A model generated the notes under the pieces. The model saw nothing but the letters and a program-made list of their open reading frames with translations, ran no database searches and was not told the origin of the DNA. This document shows, piece by piece, positions 7,269 to 16,005 of a stretch of DNA of 33,270 bases. Both the position numbers and the translations under genes were made by a program. Position 1 is the first letter of the stretch. Every line of letters starts with the position of its first letter. Origin of the DNA: Bradyrhizobium oropedii (GTDB taxonomy: Bacteria > Pseudomonadota > Alphaproteobacteria > Rhizobiales > Xanthobacteraceae); NCBI RefSeq assembly GCF_020889685.1, contig NZ_JACMYO010000089.1, forward strand, positions 1-33,270, given 5' to 3'.

Positions 7269-8003
7269 ATGTCTCTGTGGAACCGACACAAGATATTTGA
7301 GAAGAACTCGATTATCCTGATCGCAGGCATCCTTGCCGTGATAGCGGTCGGGGGGGTGGTCGAGATCACGCCGCTGTTCTACCTCAAGAGTACGATCGAG
7401 GCGGTAGACGGCGTGCGCCCGTACACCCCGCTCGAGCTTGCGGGCCGCAACATCTACGTACGCGAAGGGTGCTATCTGTGTCACTCGCAGATGATCCGGC
7501 CCTTGCGTGACGAGGTCGAGCGCTACGGACATTACTCGCTGGCTGCCGAGAGCATGTATGATCACCCGTTTCAATGGGGGTCGAAGCGTACCGGCCCGGA
7601 CCTTGCACGCGTCGGCGCGAAATATTCCGATGAATGGCACGTCACGCATTTGATCAATCCGCGCGCCATCGTGCCGCAGTCGGTGATGCCCGGATATCCG
7701 ACGCTGGCGAACACCGAGCTCGACCTCACCGATACGGCCGCACATTTGCGCACCAACCGGGCGGTCGGTGTCCCCTATACCGAAGATCAGATCAAAAACG
7801 CCGTCACTGACTTGAAGACCCAGCTCGATCCTGACAGCGCGGACCTCGCCTCGTTCCAGAAACGCTATCCGAAGGCAGCTGCGCGCAATTTCGACGGGAT
7901 GGTTGGCAATCCGACCGAACTCGATGCGCTCATCGCCTACCTGCAGATGCTCGGTACGCTGATCGATTTCAAGCTCTACGACGAAAAAGCCAATCTGCGC
8001 TGA
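7269..8003 (+). CDS. fixO: Cytochrome cbb3 oxidase subunit II, FixO (CcoO)
   Basis: The product has 244 aa, the expected size. It has one N-terminal membrane anchor (about residues 15-37) and a periplasmic mono-haem cytochrome c domain with C68-Y-L-C-H72; M140 in VMPGYP is the probable axial ligand. It passes electrons from FixP to FixN. The ATG at 7269 is preceded by only 8 nt after the fixN stop and gives the usual MSLWNRHKIFEKNS start. The same frame runs open far upstream inside fixN, but that part is an overlap shadow. Confidence 0.96.
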   Translation: MSLWNRHKIFEKNSIILIAGILAVIAVGGVVEITPLFYLKSTIEAVDGVRPYTPLELAGRNIYVREGCYLCHSQMIRPLRDEVERYGHYSLAAESMYDHPFQWGSKRTGPDLARVGAKYSDEWHVTHLINPRAIVPQSVMPGYPTLANTELDLTDTAAHLRTNRAVGVPYTEDQIKNAVTDLKTQLDPDSADLASFQKRYPKAAARNFDGMVGNPTELDALIAYLQMLGTLIDFKLYDEKANLR

Positions 8004-8014
8004 AGGATCCTGTG

Positions 8015-8179
8015 ATGAAAGCCGTCATTTCCATCGAGAACCTGGCGTCAAGCTTCGTCGTGACCATCTGGACGCCGTTGTTCGTCGGCATCTTCATGGC
8101 CATCGTCGTTTATGCGCTGTGGCCTCGCAACAAGCGGCGTTTTGACTCTGCGGCGCGCATGCCGCTGCGCCGGGATTGA
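8015..8179 (+). CDS. fixQ: Cytochrome cbb3 oxidase small subunit FixQ (CcoQ)
   Basis: The product has 54 aa. One membrane segment (about residues 13-35) is followed by ALWPRNKRRFDSAARMPL, typical of CcoQ, which ends in a basic cytoplasmic tail. CcoQ stabilises the assembled cbb3 complex. The gene lies 11 nt after fixO and 7 nt before fixP, the canonical position. AAGGAT about seven bases before the ATG serves as ribosome site. Confidence 0.93.
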   Translation: MKAVISIENLASSFVVTIWTPLFVGIFMAIVVYALWPRNKRRFDSAARMPLRRD

Positions 8180-8186
8180 CCAGACC

Positions 8187-9059
8187 ATGACCGACCACAA
8201 CGACTTCGATCGCATCTCCGGCCGCTCCACGACGGGACACGAATGGGACGGCATAAAGGAGCTCAACACGCCGCTGCCGCGTTGGTGGATCTCGACCTTC
8301 TACGCCACGATCCTTTGGGCCATCGGCTATTGGGTCGTTTATCCGGCCTGGCCGCTTCTCTCTAGCTTCACGACCGGCGTATTTCATTATTCGTCCCGCG
8401 CCAGCGTCGTCAACGACCTTGCCGACCTCGAGAAGCTGCGGGGCGAGAAGATGGCGGTTCTCGGCACATCCTCTCTGACAGAGATCGAGACGGATCCGGC
8501 CCTGCTGGCACTGGCCCGTGCGCGGGGCAAGACGGTGTTCGCGGACAATTGCGCGCCATGTCATGGGAGCGGCGGCGCAGGTGCCAAGGGCTATCCCAAT
8601 CTCAACGACGATGACTGGTTGTGGGGCGGATCGCTCGATCAGATCCAGCAGACCATCCGGTTCGGCGCACGTTCCGGGCATGCTCAGGCGCATGAGGGGC
8701 AAATGCTGGCCTTCGGCCGCGACGGCATCCTCAAGAAAGATGAGATCGCCACGGTAGCGAATTACGTGCGATCGCTGTCAGCCCTGTCGACAGAGGCCAA
8801 TTTCGATGCTGCCGCCGGCACGAGGATCTTTGCCGACAATTGCGCGGTCTGCCATGGGGAGAACGCCAAAGGCAATCAGGAACTCGGCGCGCCGAATCTG
8901 ACGGACCACATTTGGTTGTACGGCTCGGATGAGGAGACGCTGATCGAGACTATCAGCTATGGCCGCGCGGGCATCATGCCGGCCTGGAGCGGGCGGCTCG
9001 ATCCCATCACAATCAAGACACTTGCGGTCTATGTGCATTCGCTCGGTGGCGGACAATAG
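8187..9059 (+). CDS. fixP: Cytochrome cbb3 oxidase subunit III, FixP (CcoP), di-haem cytochrome c
   Basis: The product has 290 aa. A cytoplasmic N-terminus is followed by a membrane segment (about 33-55), then two cytochrome c domains with haem motifs C122-A-P-C-H126 and C219-A-V-C-H223. It takes electrons from the bc1 complex or soluble cytochrome c and hands them to FixO. ATG 8187 is chosen because it gives the standard start MTDHNDFD and lies 7 nt after fixQ; the frame is open a further 25 codons upstream inside fixQ. It is the last gene of the oxidase quartet, with 47 nt to fixG. Confidence 0.96.
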   Translation: MTDHNDFDRISGRSTTGHEWDGIKELNTPLPRWWISTFYATILWAIGYWVVYPAWPLLSSFTTGVFHYSSRASVVNDLADLEKLRGEKMAVLGTSSLTEIETDPALLALARARGKTVFADNCAPCHGSGGAGAKGYPNLNDDDWLWGGSLDQIQQTIRFGARSGHAQAHEGQMLAFGRDGILKKDEIATVANYVRSLSALSTEANFDAAAGTRIFADNCAVCHGENAKGNQELGAPNLTDHIWLYGSDEETLIETISYGRAGIMPAWSGRLDPITIKTLAVYVHSLGGGQ

Positions 9060-9106
9060 GCAAGAGCCAACCGGCTCATTGACGAGGCTCTGATGTAAGG
9101 TCGGCC

Positions 9107-10576
9107 ATGAAGCTCGCCGTCAACGAGACAGTTTCGCGCGATGACCTGCCGATCGGCGAGGATGGGCCTCTCTATACAGCTCATAAGAAGGTCCATCCGC
9201 AGAGCGTCTGCGGCACTTTCCGCACGATCAAATGGCGGCTGATGGTGGTGTGTCTCGGCATCTACTATCTGCTGCCGTTCGTGCGTTGGCGGCGTGGCTT
9301 AGGCGCTCCCGACCAGGCGGTGTTGCTCGATTTCCCGAACCGGCGGTTCTACTTCTTCTTTATCGAGCTGTGGCCGCAGGAGCTTTATTACTTCACCGGG
9401 CTGCTCGTGCTTGCCGCCCTCGCACTGTTCTTGATGAACGCGCTGGGCGGACGGATTTGGTGCGGCTATCTTTGTCCGCAAACGGCATGGACCGATCTGT
9501 TCTATGCGGTAGAACGTTGGGTCGAGGGCGACCGTCGCGACCGGCTGAGGGCCGCCGCACGCCCGATGACAGTGGAGCGGGCGGCAAAGCGTGTCCTAAA
9601 GCACGCAATCTGGCTGATGATCGCTTGGTGGACCGGTGGCGCCTGGGTGCTCTACTTCGCCGACGCGCATACATTGGTGCGCGATCTGGCGACATTCCAG
9701 GCGCCTGCGATCGCCTATATCTGGATCGGGATACTGACCGCTACGACGTACCTGTTGGCCGGCTACATGCGCGAGCAGGTTTGCGTATATATGTGCCCAT
9801 GGCCGCGCATCCAGGCCGCGCTTACCGACGAGTGGGCGCTCAATGTCACCTACAAATGCGATCGCGGCGAGCAGCGCTGCTCATTGAAGAAGTCATTCGA
9901 TCTGCGTGCGCGCGGCGAAAAGATCGGAGACTGCATCGATTGCAATCAATGCGCGGCGGTCTGCCCGACCGGGATCGATATTCGCAACGGTGCCCAGCTG
10001 GGCTGCATCCAGTGCGGGCTGTGCATCGACGCCTGCGATGTCGTCATGAAGAAGATCGGGCGCAAAACTCGTCTGATCGGTTACGACAACGACGTCAATA
10101 TCCGGCGCCGCATGGAAGGCAAGTCGGAGGTCTTCAAGCCGGTGCGTCCGCGCACGATCGTATATGCGTCTTTGATCTCGGCCGTCTGCGCGATGATGCT
10201 CTATGGGTTGTTGTCAAGAACGCTGCTCGATGTCAGCGTGCTGCACGATCGCAACCCCGTGGCGGTCAGGCTCAGCGATGGTTCGATTCGCAACGGCTAC
10301 ACGGTGCGTTTGCTTAACCAGCGCACCTTCGACCGCGTCATCGCGATCGACATCGATGGGCCGCCCCAAACGTCCGTCCACGTCGTCGGCGTAGATTCGG
10401 TGACCGTGGAACGACCGATGATTGTCTTGGCTCGAGATACCACGACAGAACTACGCTTATTGGTGACTGCGCCGGCCGACGACAAATCGGAACGGTCGAT
10501 GCCGCTGAGAGTTCGGGTCACCGACATTGGCCTCGGCGAGGTCGCCTCCGCAACGGATCACTTCATCTTCCCCTAG
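9107..10576 (+). CDS. fixG: cbb3 oxidase assembly iron-sulfur membrane protein FixG (CcoG)
   Basis: The product has 489 aa. Several membrane segments occupy the first half, where two Cys pairs (CGYLCPQTAW and CVYMCPWPRIQ) are visible. Two 4Fe-4S motifs follow at C276/C279/C282/C286 and C300/C303/C306/C310, then a further membrane segment near 350-370 and a C-terminal immunoglobulin-like domain. CcoG is reported to act in reducing copper(II) for cbb3 assembly. It opens the fixGHIS set. No FixK box is seen in the 47-nt gap from fixP, so read-through from fixNOQP is likely. Confidence 0.96.
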   Translation: MKLAVNETVSRDDLPIGEDGPLYTAHKKVHPQSVCGTFRTIKWRLMVVCLGIYYLLPFVRWRRGLGAPDQAVLLDFPNRRFYFFFIELWPQELYYFTGLLVLAALALFLMNALGGRIWCGYLCPQTAWTDLFYAVERWVEGDRRDRLRAAARPMTVERAAKRVLKHAIWLMIAWWTGGAWVLYFADAHTLVRDLATFQAPAIAYIWIGILTATTYLLAGYMREQVCVYMCPWPRIQAALTDEWALNVTYKCDRGEQRCSLKKSFDLRARGEKIGDCIDCNQCAAVCPTGIDIRNGAQLGCIQCGLCIDACDVVMKKIGRKTRLIGYDNDVNIRRRMEGKSEVFKPVRPRTIVYASLISAVCAMMLYGLLSRTLLDVSVLHDRNPVAVRLSDGSIRNGYTVRLLNQRTFDRVIAIDIDGPPQTSVHVVGVDSVTVERPMIVLARDTTTELRLLVTAPADDKSERSMPLRVRVTDIGLGEVASATDHFIFP

Positions 10577-10599
10577 GAAATCACTGACGGGATCTTCCC

Positions 10600-11100
10600 A
10601 TGACCGCATCAATTCCAGTCGCGCGGCCAATCACCGGACGCTTTGTCGTGATCGCTATTGTCGCCTTTTTTTCGGTCGTGATCGGCGCCAATCTGGTCAT
10701 GATGCGCTTTGCCATCACGACGCTGCCGGGAACGGAGGTTGACAGCGCCTACAGCGCGAGCCTCGCGTATCAGCGTGAGATCCTGGCTGCACGGCAGCAG
10801 AACGAGCGAAACTGGCAGGTGCAGGTACATGTCCAACGGCAGTCCGATGGTCGGGCCGTGCTTGCGATCGAGGCACGCGACCGCGCAGGCGCGCCTCTGG
10901 CGGGAATGAATTTCGTGGCCCGGCTCGAGCGACCGGTCGACCGCCGGGCCGATCGCGCGATCAATGTGGCGGAGGGAAATGCTGGAACCTACTACGGGAG
11001 CGCGGAGGGGATCGCTGTCGGGCAGTGGGATCTCTTGATCGACGGCAGGGCTGACGGCCGCCGCATGTTTCTGTCGAAAAACCGCATCGTCCTGGACTGA
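10600..11100 (+). CDS. fixH: cbb3 oxidase assembly protein FixH (CcoH)
   Basis: The product has 166 aa with one N-terminal membrane segment (about residues 14-35) and a periplasmic domain. It has the FixH pattern GTEVDSAYSASLAYQREI after the anchor and WDLLIDGRADGRRMFLSKNR near the end. It is needed for stable cbb3 assembly and is thought to work with the FixI copper pump. It starts 23 nt after fixG and ends 6 nt before fixI. Sequence and position agree with the family. Confidence 0.93.
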   Translation: MTASIPVARPITGRFVVIAIVAFFSVVIGANLVMMRFAITTLPGTEVDSAYSASLAYQREILAARQQNERNWQVQVHVQRQSDGRAVLAIEARDRAGAPLAGMNFVARLERPVDRRADRAINVAEGNAGTYYGSAEGIAVGQWDLLIDGRADGRRMFLSKNRIVLD

Positions 11101-11106
11101 GAACAC

Positions 11107-13299
11107 ATGGGCATGCAGCCGGACATCGACTTTTCGCACTATTTGAAGAGGACAGGCACGGGCCTCGTCCAACTCGACCTCGCGGTGGAGGGGATCAATT
11201 GCGCGGGATGCATGGGCAAGATCGAGCGCAATCTGTCGAGCATTCCGGACGTGACCTCGGCACGCGTCAATCTCACCGATAACCGGTTGGCGCTGGAATG
11301 GAAAGCAGGCGCGCTCGATCCGGCGCTATTCATCAAGCGGCTCGCCGAACTAGGCTATCGGGCATATCCCTTTCAGCGGGACAATGCGGAGACACTGGAA
11401 TCGGAGCGGGCGCGAGACTTGCTGCGGCGACTGGGCGTCGCTGCCTTTGCCGCGATGAACGTTATGATGCTCTCGATCCCGGTATGGTCTGGCAATGTCT
11501 CGGACATGCTGCCGGAGCAGCGCGACTTCTTTCACTGGCTCTCCGCGCTGATCGTGCTGCCCGCCGCGGCTTATTCGGCGCAACCGTTCCTCTCTTCCGC
11601 TTTTACCGCGCTACGGGCGCGAGGGGCCAATATGGACGTGCCGATCAGCATCGGCATCTTGCTCGCGTTGGCGACTTCGCTGATCGAGACCATCGCTCAT
11701 GCCGAGCATGCATATTTTGATGCGGCGATCATGTTGATCGCCTTCCTACTCGCAGGCCGCTATCTCGACCAGAACATGAGGCGGCGCACCCGCGCCTTCG
11801 CCGGCAATCTTGCCGCACTCAAGGCGGACACCGCCGCGAAGTTCATAAGCCCGACGGAGATCAGAACCGTTCCGGCGTCAGCGATCAAACCGGGGGACGT
11901 CGTGCTGGTGCGACCCGGCGAATGCTGTAGCGTCGATGGCAACGTGATCGAGGGGTGCTCCGAGGTTGATCAAAGCCTCATTACCGGCGAGACCTTGCCG
12001 GCGCTCGTGGCGCCTGGCAGCGCAGTGTTCGCCGGTACATTGGTGCGATCCGGTAGCTTGCGCGTCCGCGCGGTAGCGGCCTCGGACGACACGCTGCTCG
12101 CCGAGATTTCCCGCCTGCTTGATCATGCCCTGCAGGCGCGCTCGCGCTATCTGCGCCTAGCCGAGCGCGCCTCGCGGCTCTATGCACCGATCGTTCACGC
12201 AACGGCCTTCCTGACGATGCTGGGCTGGCTTGCCTCTGGCGCGACCTTGCATGACGCGATCGTCACCGCGATCGCGGTCTTGATCATCACCTGCCCTTGC
12301 GCGCTGGGTCTGGCTATACCCGCGGTACAGACGGTGACCTCCGGCGCCCTGTTCCAGTCCGGCGTGCTGCTCAACGCCGGGGATGCGATCGAGCGTATCG
12401 CCGAGGTGAACCGGGTGATCTTCGACAAGACCGGAACGCTGACGTTGCCGGAGCTCGATGTCACCAATCTCGCCAGCATTCCCGACGACGTCGTCAGATT
12501 GGCGGGCCGGCTTGCGTTATCGAGCCGCCACCCGGTCGCCGTCGCCGTGGCGCGAGCTGCCGGCGCAAGCGAGCCGCTGGCCGATATCGAAGAGGAGCCG
12601 GGGCGGGGCGTCAGGGGTTACTATCATGGGTCGGAGATCCGGCTCGGCCGCCCCTCCTTCTGCGGCGCTGACAGCCTCGCTGACGAAACCCTTTGCCGCG
12701 AACCCGAGGCTTCTGTCGTCGTCTTTAGCCACGGCGACAGCAAACACGTCTTCGCCGTCCGCCAACGCATGCGGCCAGACGCGGCCGAGGTCGTCGCGGG
12801 CCTCGCGAGCCTTGGCGTCACGGTAGAGATCGTGTCGGGGGATCGCGAGCCAGCAGTTCGGCGCACGGCGGCGATGCTCGGCATTCAAAACTGGCGCTCC
12901 AACGTCTCGCCGACGGATAAGGTCGCCCGAGTCGAAAGCCTGACGAGCGAGGGGTACAAGGTGCTGATGGTCGGCGATGGCTTGAACGACGCGCCCGCGC
13001 TCGCAACTGCTCATGCCTCGATGTCGCCCGTCACGGCCACTCATCTGAGCCAGGCGGTCGCTGATGCGGTCTTTCTCGGTGAGCATCTTCGGCCTGTGAT
13101 GACGGCGGTCATGGACTCGCGCAAGGCGCTCCGGCTGATGCGGCAGAATCTGTGGCTCGCGGGCGTCTACAACGTCCTGGCGGTGCCGGTAGCGATCGCC
13201 GGCCTGGTGACGCCGCTGATTGCCGCCGCGGCGATGTCAGGTTCGTCCGTGCTGGTCATGCTCAATGCGCTGCGGGCGCGAAGGAGCGAGGCAGTCTGA
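11107..13299 (+). CDS. fixI: Copper-transporting P1B-type ATPase FixI (CcoI)
   Basis: The product has 730 aa. An N-terminal metal-binding domain has C32-x-x-C35 (GINCAGC). Eight predicted membrane segments follow, with the CPC ion-path motif at 396-398 (ITCPCALGLA). The actuator TGE motif (SLITGETLP), phosphorylated D440 in DKTGTLT, an SRHPVAVAVA nucleotide-binding motif and the hinge GDGLND (623-628) are all present. It exports copper across the inner membrane for the CuB site of the cbb3 oxidase (CopA2-like, assembly rather than detoxification). Its stop overlaps the fixS start by one base (TGATG). Confidence 0.96.
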   Translation: MGMQPDIDFSHYLKRTGTGLVQLDLAVEGINCAGCMGKIERNLSSIPDVTSARVNLTDNRLALEWKAGALDPALFIKRLAELGYRAYPFQRDNAETLESERARDLLRRLGVAAFAAMNVMMLSIPVWSGNVSDMLPEQRDFFHWLSALIVLPAAAYSAQPFLSSAFTALRARGANMDVPISIGILLALATSLIETIAHAEHAYFDAAIMLIAFLLAGRYLDQNMRRRTRAFAGNLAALKADTAAKFISPTEIRTVPASAIKPGDVVLVRPGECCSVDGNVIEGCSEVDQSLITGETLPALVAPGSAVFAGTLVRSGSLRVRAVAASDDTLLAEISRLLDHALQARSRYLRLAERASRLYAPIVHATAFLTMLGWLASGATLHDAIVTAIAVLIITCPCALGLAIPAVQTVTSGALFQSGVLLNAGDAIERIAEVNRVIFDKTGTLTLPELDVTNLASIPDDVVRLAGRLALSSRHPVAVAVARAAGASEPLADIEEEPGRGVRGYYHGSEIRLGRPSFCGADSLADETLCREPEASVVVFSHGDSKHVFAVRQRMRPDAAEVVAGLASLGVTVEIVSGDREPAVRRTAAMLGIQNWRSNVSPTDKVARVESLTSEGYKVLMVGDGLNDAPALATAHASMSPVTATHLSQAVADAVFLGEHLRPVMTAVMDSRKALRLMRQNLWLAGVYNVLAVPVAIAGLVTPLIAAAAMSGSSVLVMLNALRARRSEAV

Positions 13300-13526
13300 T
13301 GGAGGTCTTGGTCTATCTGGTTCCACTCGCTCTTGCACTCGGCTTCGTCGGCCTGCTCGGCTTTCTGTGGTCGCTGAACAGTGGCCAGTATGACGATCTC
13401 GATGGCGCGGCCTGGCGCGCCGTCGCCGATGACGAGCCCAACGAGCCTTCGGCGCCGGTCCAAATGGTGCAAATGGACCAGCGCGATTGCGGAAGTGCTG
13501 GTCAGCGCTGTGCAGGTGAGTGCTAG
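13299..13526 (+). CDS. fixS: cbb3 oxidase maturation protein FixS (CcoS)
   Basis: The product has 75 aa. The N-terminal 45 residues match CcoS: a membrane segment (about residues 4-25), then LWSLNSGQYDDLDGAAWRAV. CcoS is needed to insert haem and copper cofactors into the oxidase. The C-terminal 30 residues, with cysteines at 64, 70 and 75, are longer than the roughly 50-residue family norm and may be extra coding sequence. It overlaps fixI by one base and closes the operon. Confidence 0.9.
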   Translation: MEVLVYLVPLALALGFVGLLGFLWSLNSGQYDDLDGAAWRAVADDEPNEPSAPVQMVQMDQRDCGSAGQRCAGEC

Positions 13527-14668
13527 CTCGGCCGTTCCAGTGGTCCACAGCGCTGCGAGACACGCGGTCGCAAGGCCAGGCAGCGATAGCTTGTTGATCA
13601 AGGCAATGCGCCATGATCAGCAACAGATGCTCGGTAGCACGTCGGGCTACCGAGACACCGCGATAGCTGCAAGTCGCGCCTCGAGAATCCGTCGCCTTCG
13701 CGAACGCAACGAAAGCCCGGCAGCTGCAGCCTCATCGGTCATCGCAATTTTGACCGCCAATCAATCGAGTGACGATATCGCATTATCCGGCAAGCTTGAG
13801 CCCGGCCTCGCGGTGAGGACAATGCTCGATGGATACGGCCGGTCCGCTTTGGATCGGTGAGGCTGAGCATCTTATCACGAGATTGACGTGGCCCAATAGG
13901 GCGAACGCATTTTTCGCTGCGCAACAACTTCGGTCGCGGACGATCAAGCGTCGGCTTCGTCTCTCTCGCCAATATGCATACATCACAAAAGCAAATTGGA
14001 AGAAGATCGTGCCATCAAGGCTGAAGCGCGGCCGCTCATCTTCACGACAGCCGAAGCCTCTCTATGAGAGATCATCGCGGGCGCTGAAATCACAGCGTTC
14101 TCGGTCCTGCGTCAAACGAAGTGAAAGCTGTCTGTTCATACGAACAGACTTGTCCCTCCGATACCTTGAGCCGAGACCGGACGACGGGTAAAGAGAAGAT
14201 TCGATCTGGTGTTCTCGCCAGCCCAAGGGAGGCTCTGGCAGTCTAGATGGCGCCGCGCGCCAAGCGTGGTAAGGGCGACCGTTGGTGGAGACCGCTACGA
14301 TGTCTCATAGGGCCTCGATCATTGATCTCTCCACGCTTAACACAAATCACGAACCTGCCCGATTTGGAGTTATTCAGGCTTACCGCAGCCTGGTCGCTCA
14401 TTTCTTTCCAGAAACATGTTAGTCCGCGTGCTTAGCTTCGAATAACAGGTGTCGATCGAGAGGCTGCGTTCAATTATAACGAAGCCTCTCAAGACGGCAT
14501 CTGTACCAAGTTTACAATTCCACAGCCGCAACTAGTCCACACGCCTTGTCTTCTGAACGAATGATGGAGCTTATACGCTGGCGCGAGTTCCTATGATTGT
14601 CTCTTTTTTACGGTGTCGCTCTGAAAAAACTGTGTTACAAGCCGCTCCTCTCAAAAGGAGCATTCATT
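13527..14668 (+). other. 1.1 kb with no supported gene
   Basis: Several open frames occur, the longest on the plus strand at 13829-14191 (120 codons), but none has a convincing ribosome site or family resemblance. Fragments such as EEDRAIKAEARPLIFTTAEASL, followed by a stop near 14065, look like decayed coding sequence. Composition becomes less GC-rich after 14300. Apart from the inverted repeat at 13631-13653 I see no structured element. Confidence 0.5.
13631..13653. repeat. Perfect 8-bp inverted repeat downstream of fixS
   Basis: TCGGTAGC and GCTACCGA are separated by seven bases and would form a stable hairpin 105 nt after the fixS stop. There is no T-tract, so it is not a classical terminator. 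It could act as an mRNA end-stabilising structure for the fix operon. Confidence 0.4.
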
Positions 14669-14854
14669 GTGAAAAAAGCAACCAAGAAACGCGTTAAGCG
14701 GCGCGAGTGGACCAAGGCAGACATCAAAGAGCTCAAAGTCCATTCGAAGGCTCGGACCCCGGTCATAAAAATAGCAAAAATGACCAAACGCAGCGTCGGT
14801 GCGCTGCGCCAGAAGGCCTTAAATCTCGGAATCGGACTCGGACATCAGCGGTAG
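14669..14854 (+). CDS. Small basic conserved protein, putative DNA-binding
   Basis: The product has 61 aa and is strongly basic (KKATKKRVKRREWTKADIKE). The pattern W-T-x-x-D-I-x-x-L, then KIAKMTKRSVGALRQKAL, is a helix-turn-helix-like arrangement. I recall it from many short rhizobial proteins related in style to Myb/SANT-like or sigma-like recognition helices; the target is unknown. GTG is chosen as start because a perfect AAGGAG lies eight bases upstream. The open frame extends a further 24 codons upstream but would bypass that site. A strong hairpin terminator follows 31 nt after the stop, so it looks like an intact single-gene unit in otherwise decayed DNA. Confidence 0.75.
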   Translation: MKKATKKRVKRREWTKADIKELKVHSKARTPVIKIAKMTKRSVGALRQKALNLGIGLGHQR

Positions 14855-14885
14855 CTTACTGAGCAGCGCTGGTAGCCGGCATAGT

Positions 14886-14910
14886 AGGGCGGCTCGCGGG
14901 CCGCCCTTTA
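14886..14910 (+). terminator. Intrinsic terminator of the small basic protein gene
   Basis: AGGGCGGC and GCCGCCCT form a perfect 8-bp GC-rich stem around a six-base loop, followed by a short T run (CCCTTTAT). It lies 31 nt after the stop codon at 14854. Confidence 0.8.
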
Positions 14911-15415
14911 TGGCCATTGAAATTGTTTTGCACATTGGCCTGCCTATTGCTGTGGAAAGAGCTTTTCACGTACTTGGCTGTCATTGTCGCGGAACGGGCA
15001 GCAGCACTTCGTCATCCTTTGAGGTTTCTTGAAAGGATGTACAACCGCGAAGGCCGCTTTGCCCGGTATGATCGAGAGTCACGACACAATCTTACGACCG
15101 GCCATACCTGTTTCGAAGGTTTCCCGCCTGGAAATTGTCTCGACGCTCGCTCGTTGCCGTTAACGTTCGAAGAATGCGGCGGATCGCTGTCGAGGGCCAT
15201 GATTGTCCACGGTAACGGCGAGACGCGGCTGTGCCGATCGTGTCAATCGGAGCGGGATCCAGCCTAAGTCGATTGCATGGCTGGCGATGAGGACCTTCGG
15301 CTCATGCCGAACGGACAAGCGGATCACTTGCTGCAAGTGTCGCCCAGCGCAGCACAATGGTCTGGCGCCGGCGGCGGCGAGAGCCGCTCTACTCCCATCG
15401 GCACGAGCCGAGACC
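14911..15415 (+). other. About 500 bases without a supported gene
   Basis: A plus-strand frame from TTG 14917 to 15267 (116 codons) begins with a hydrophobic stretch (KLFCTLACLLLWKELFTYL), but it lies directly after the terminator. It lacks a ribosome site and resembles nothing I know. Codon use in the second half is irregular. I do not call it. Confidence 0.45.
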
Positions 15416-16005
15416 TCAGCTCCTTAGCCGGTCTTTCAGTGCGAGCCGGCTGATGCTGAGCTTGTTAAGGTTCAGCAGGCCTGGCTGACCAATTGCCAAT
15501 CCCCTGACCAACGCGCGCGTGCCGTCCACGACAAAGACGCCGCAATCATAGCCGTTCTGCTGCCGGGCCATATCGGCCAGCCTCAGGCTGAGGCCCAGCC
15601 GGTCTGCGAGCCTTGCTGCACGAGCGTCATTGTATCCGCGGATGGAGTCGTAGTGATAGGCGACCGGCCGTTGCCGGGCCCTGCGATCAACGAATAGCAG
15701 CGACCAATGGCTGCCGTGTTGGCTAGGACGATCGGCATCGTTCATGGGCAGGAACAGGAAGTCGGCTGTATCGTTGCCATTCCGATCGATGAGGCGCTGG
15801 AATCTACCTCGCGCGTCGCCATCGACCGCCGCCAGGCGCACCTGATAATGGCTATAAGAGGATCGACGAGCTGCGTGCGGGCGGCGAGATCCGGATGGTT
15901 CTCCTGCAGCCACTGCTCGAGTGGCTCGTAATCCCTCTGGATGTGCTCGTCGCCGAGCCATCGATACCGCGCGCTGATACGATTGATGCGCCCCCGACGA
16001 TAGGG
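15416..16005 (-). pseudogene. NopD-like C48 (Ulp1/SUMO-protease) type III effector, C-terminal remnant with frameshift
   Basis: The downstream frame holds the peptidase C48 core: NDTADFLFLPMNDAD, GSHWSLLFVDRR, AYHYDSIRGYND and NGYDCGVFVVDGTRA. H85, D105 and C140 of the 181-codon open frame (codons at 15707-15709, 15647-15649 and 15542-15544) fit the His-Asp-Cys triad. The domain start, RYRWLGDEHIQRDYEPLEQW to RTQLVDPLI, is in another frame that is open from 16005. The switch falls at about 15850, where one missing base would restore LVDPLI-SHYQVRL. The large N-terminal part of a NopD-type effector, including the secretion signal, is absent. Such proteases are delivered into legume cells by the rhizobial type III system and remove SUMO. 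This copy is almost certainly inactive. Confidence 0.8.

Noticed and set aside
9062..9080. Small hairpin GAGCC-AACC-GGCTC between fixP and fixG
   Set aside because: It is only 5 bp with no T-tract; too weak to call a terminator between the two fix sets.
9232..10317. 361-codon plus-strand open frame inside fixG
   Set aside because: It is an out-of-frame shadow of fixG with Arg/Ala-rich composition and no motifs.
13829..14191. 120-codon plus-strand open frame after the fix operon
   Set aside because: It has no ribosome site, its composition changes midway to basic/Ser-rich, and there is no family resemblance.
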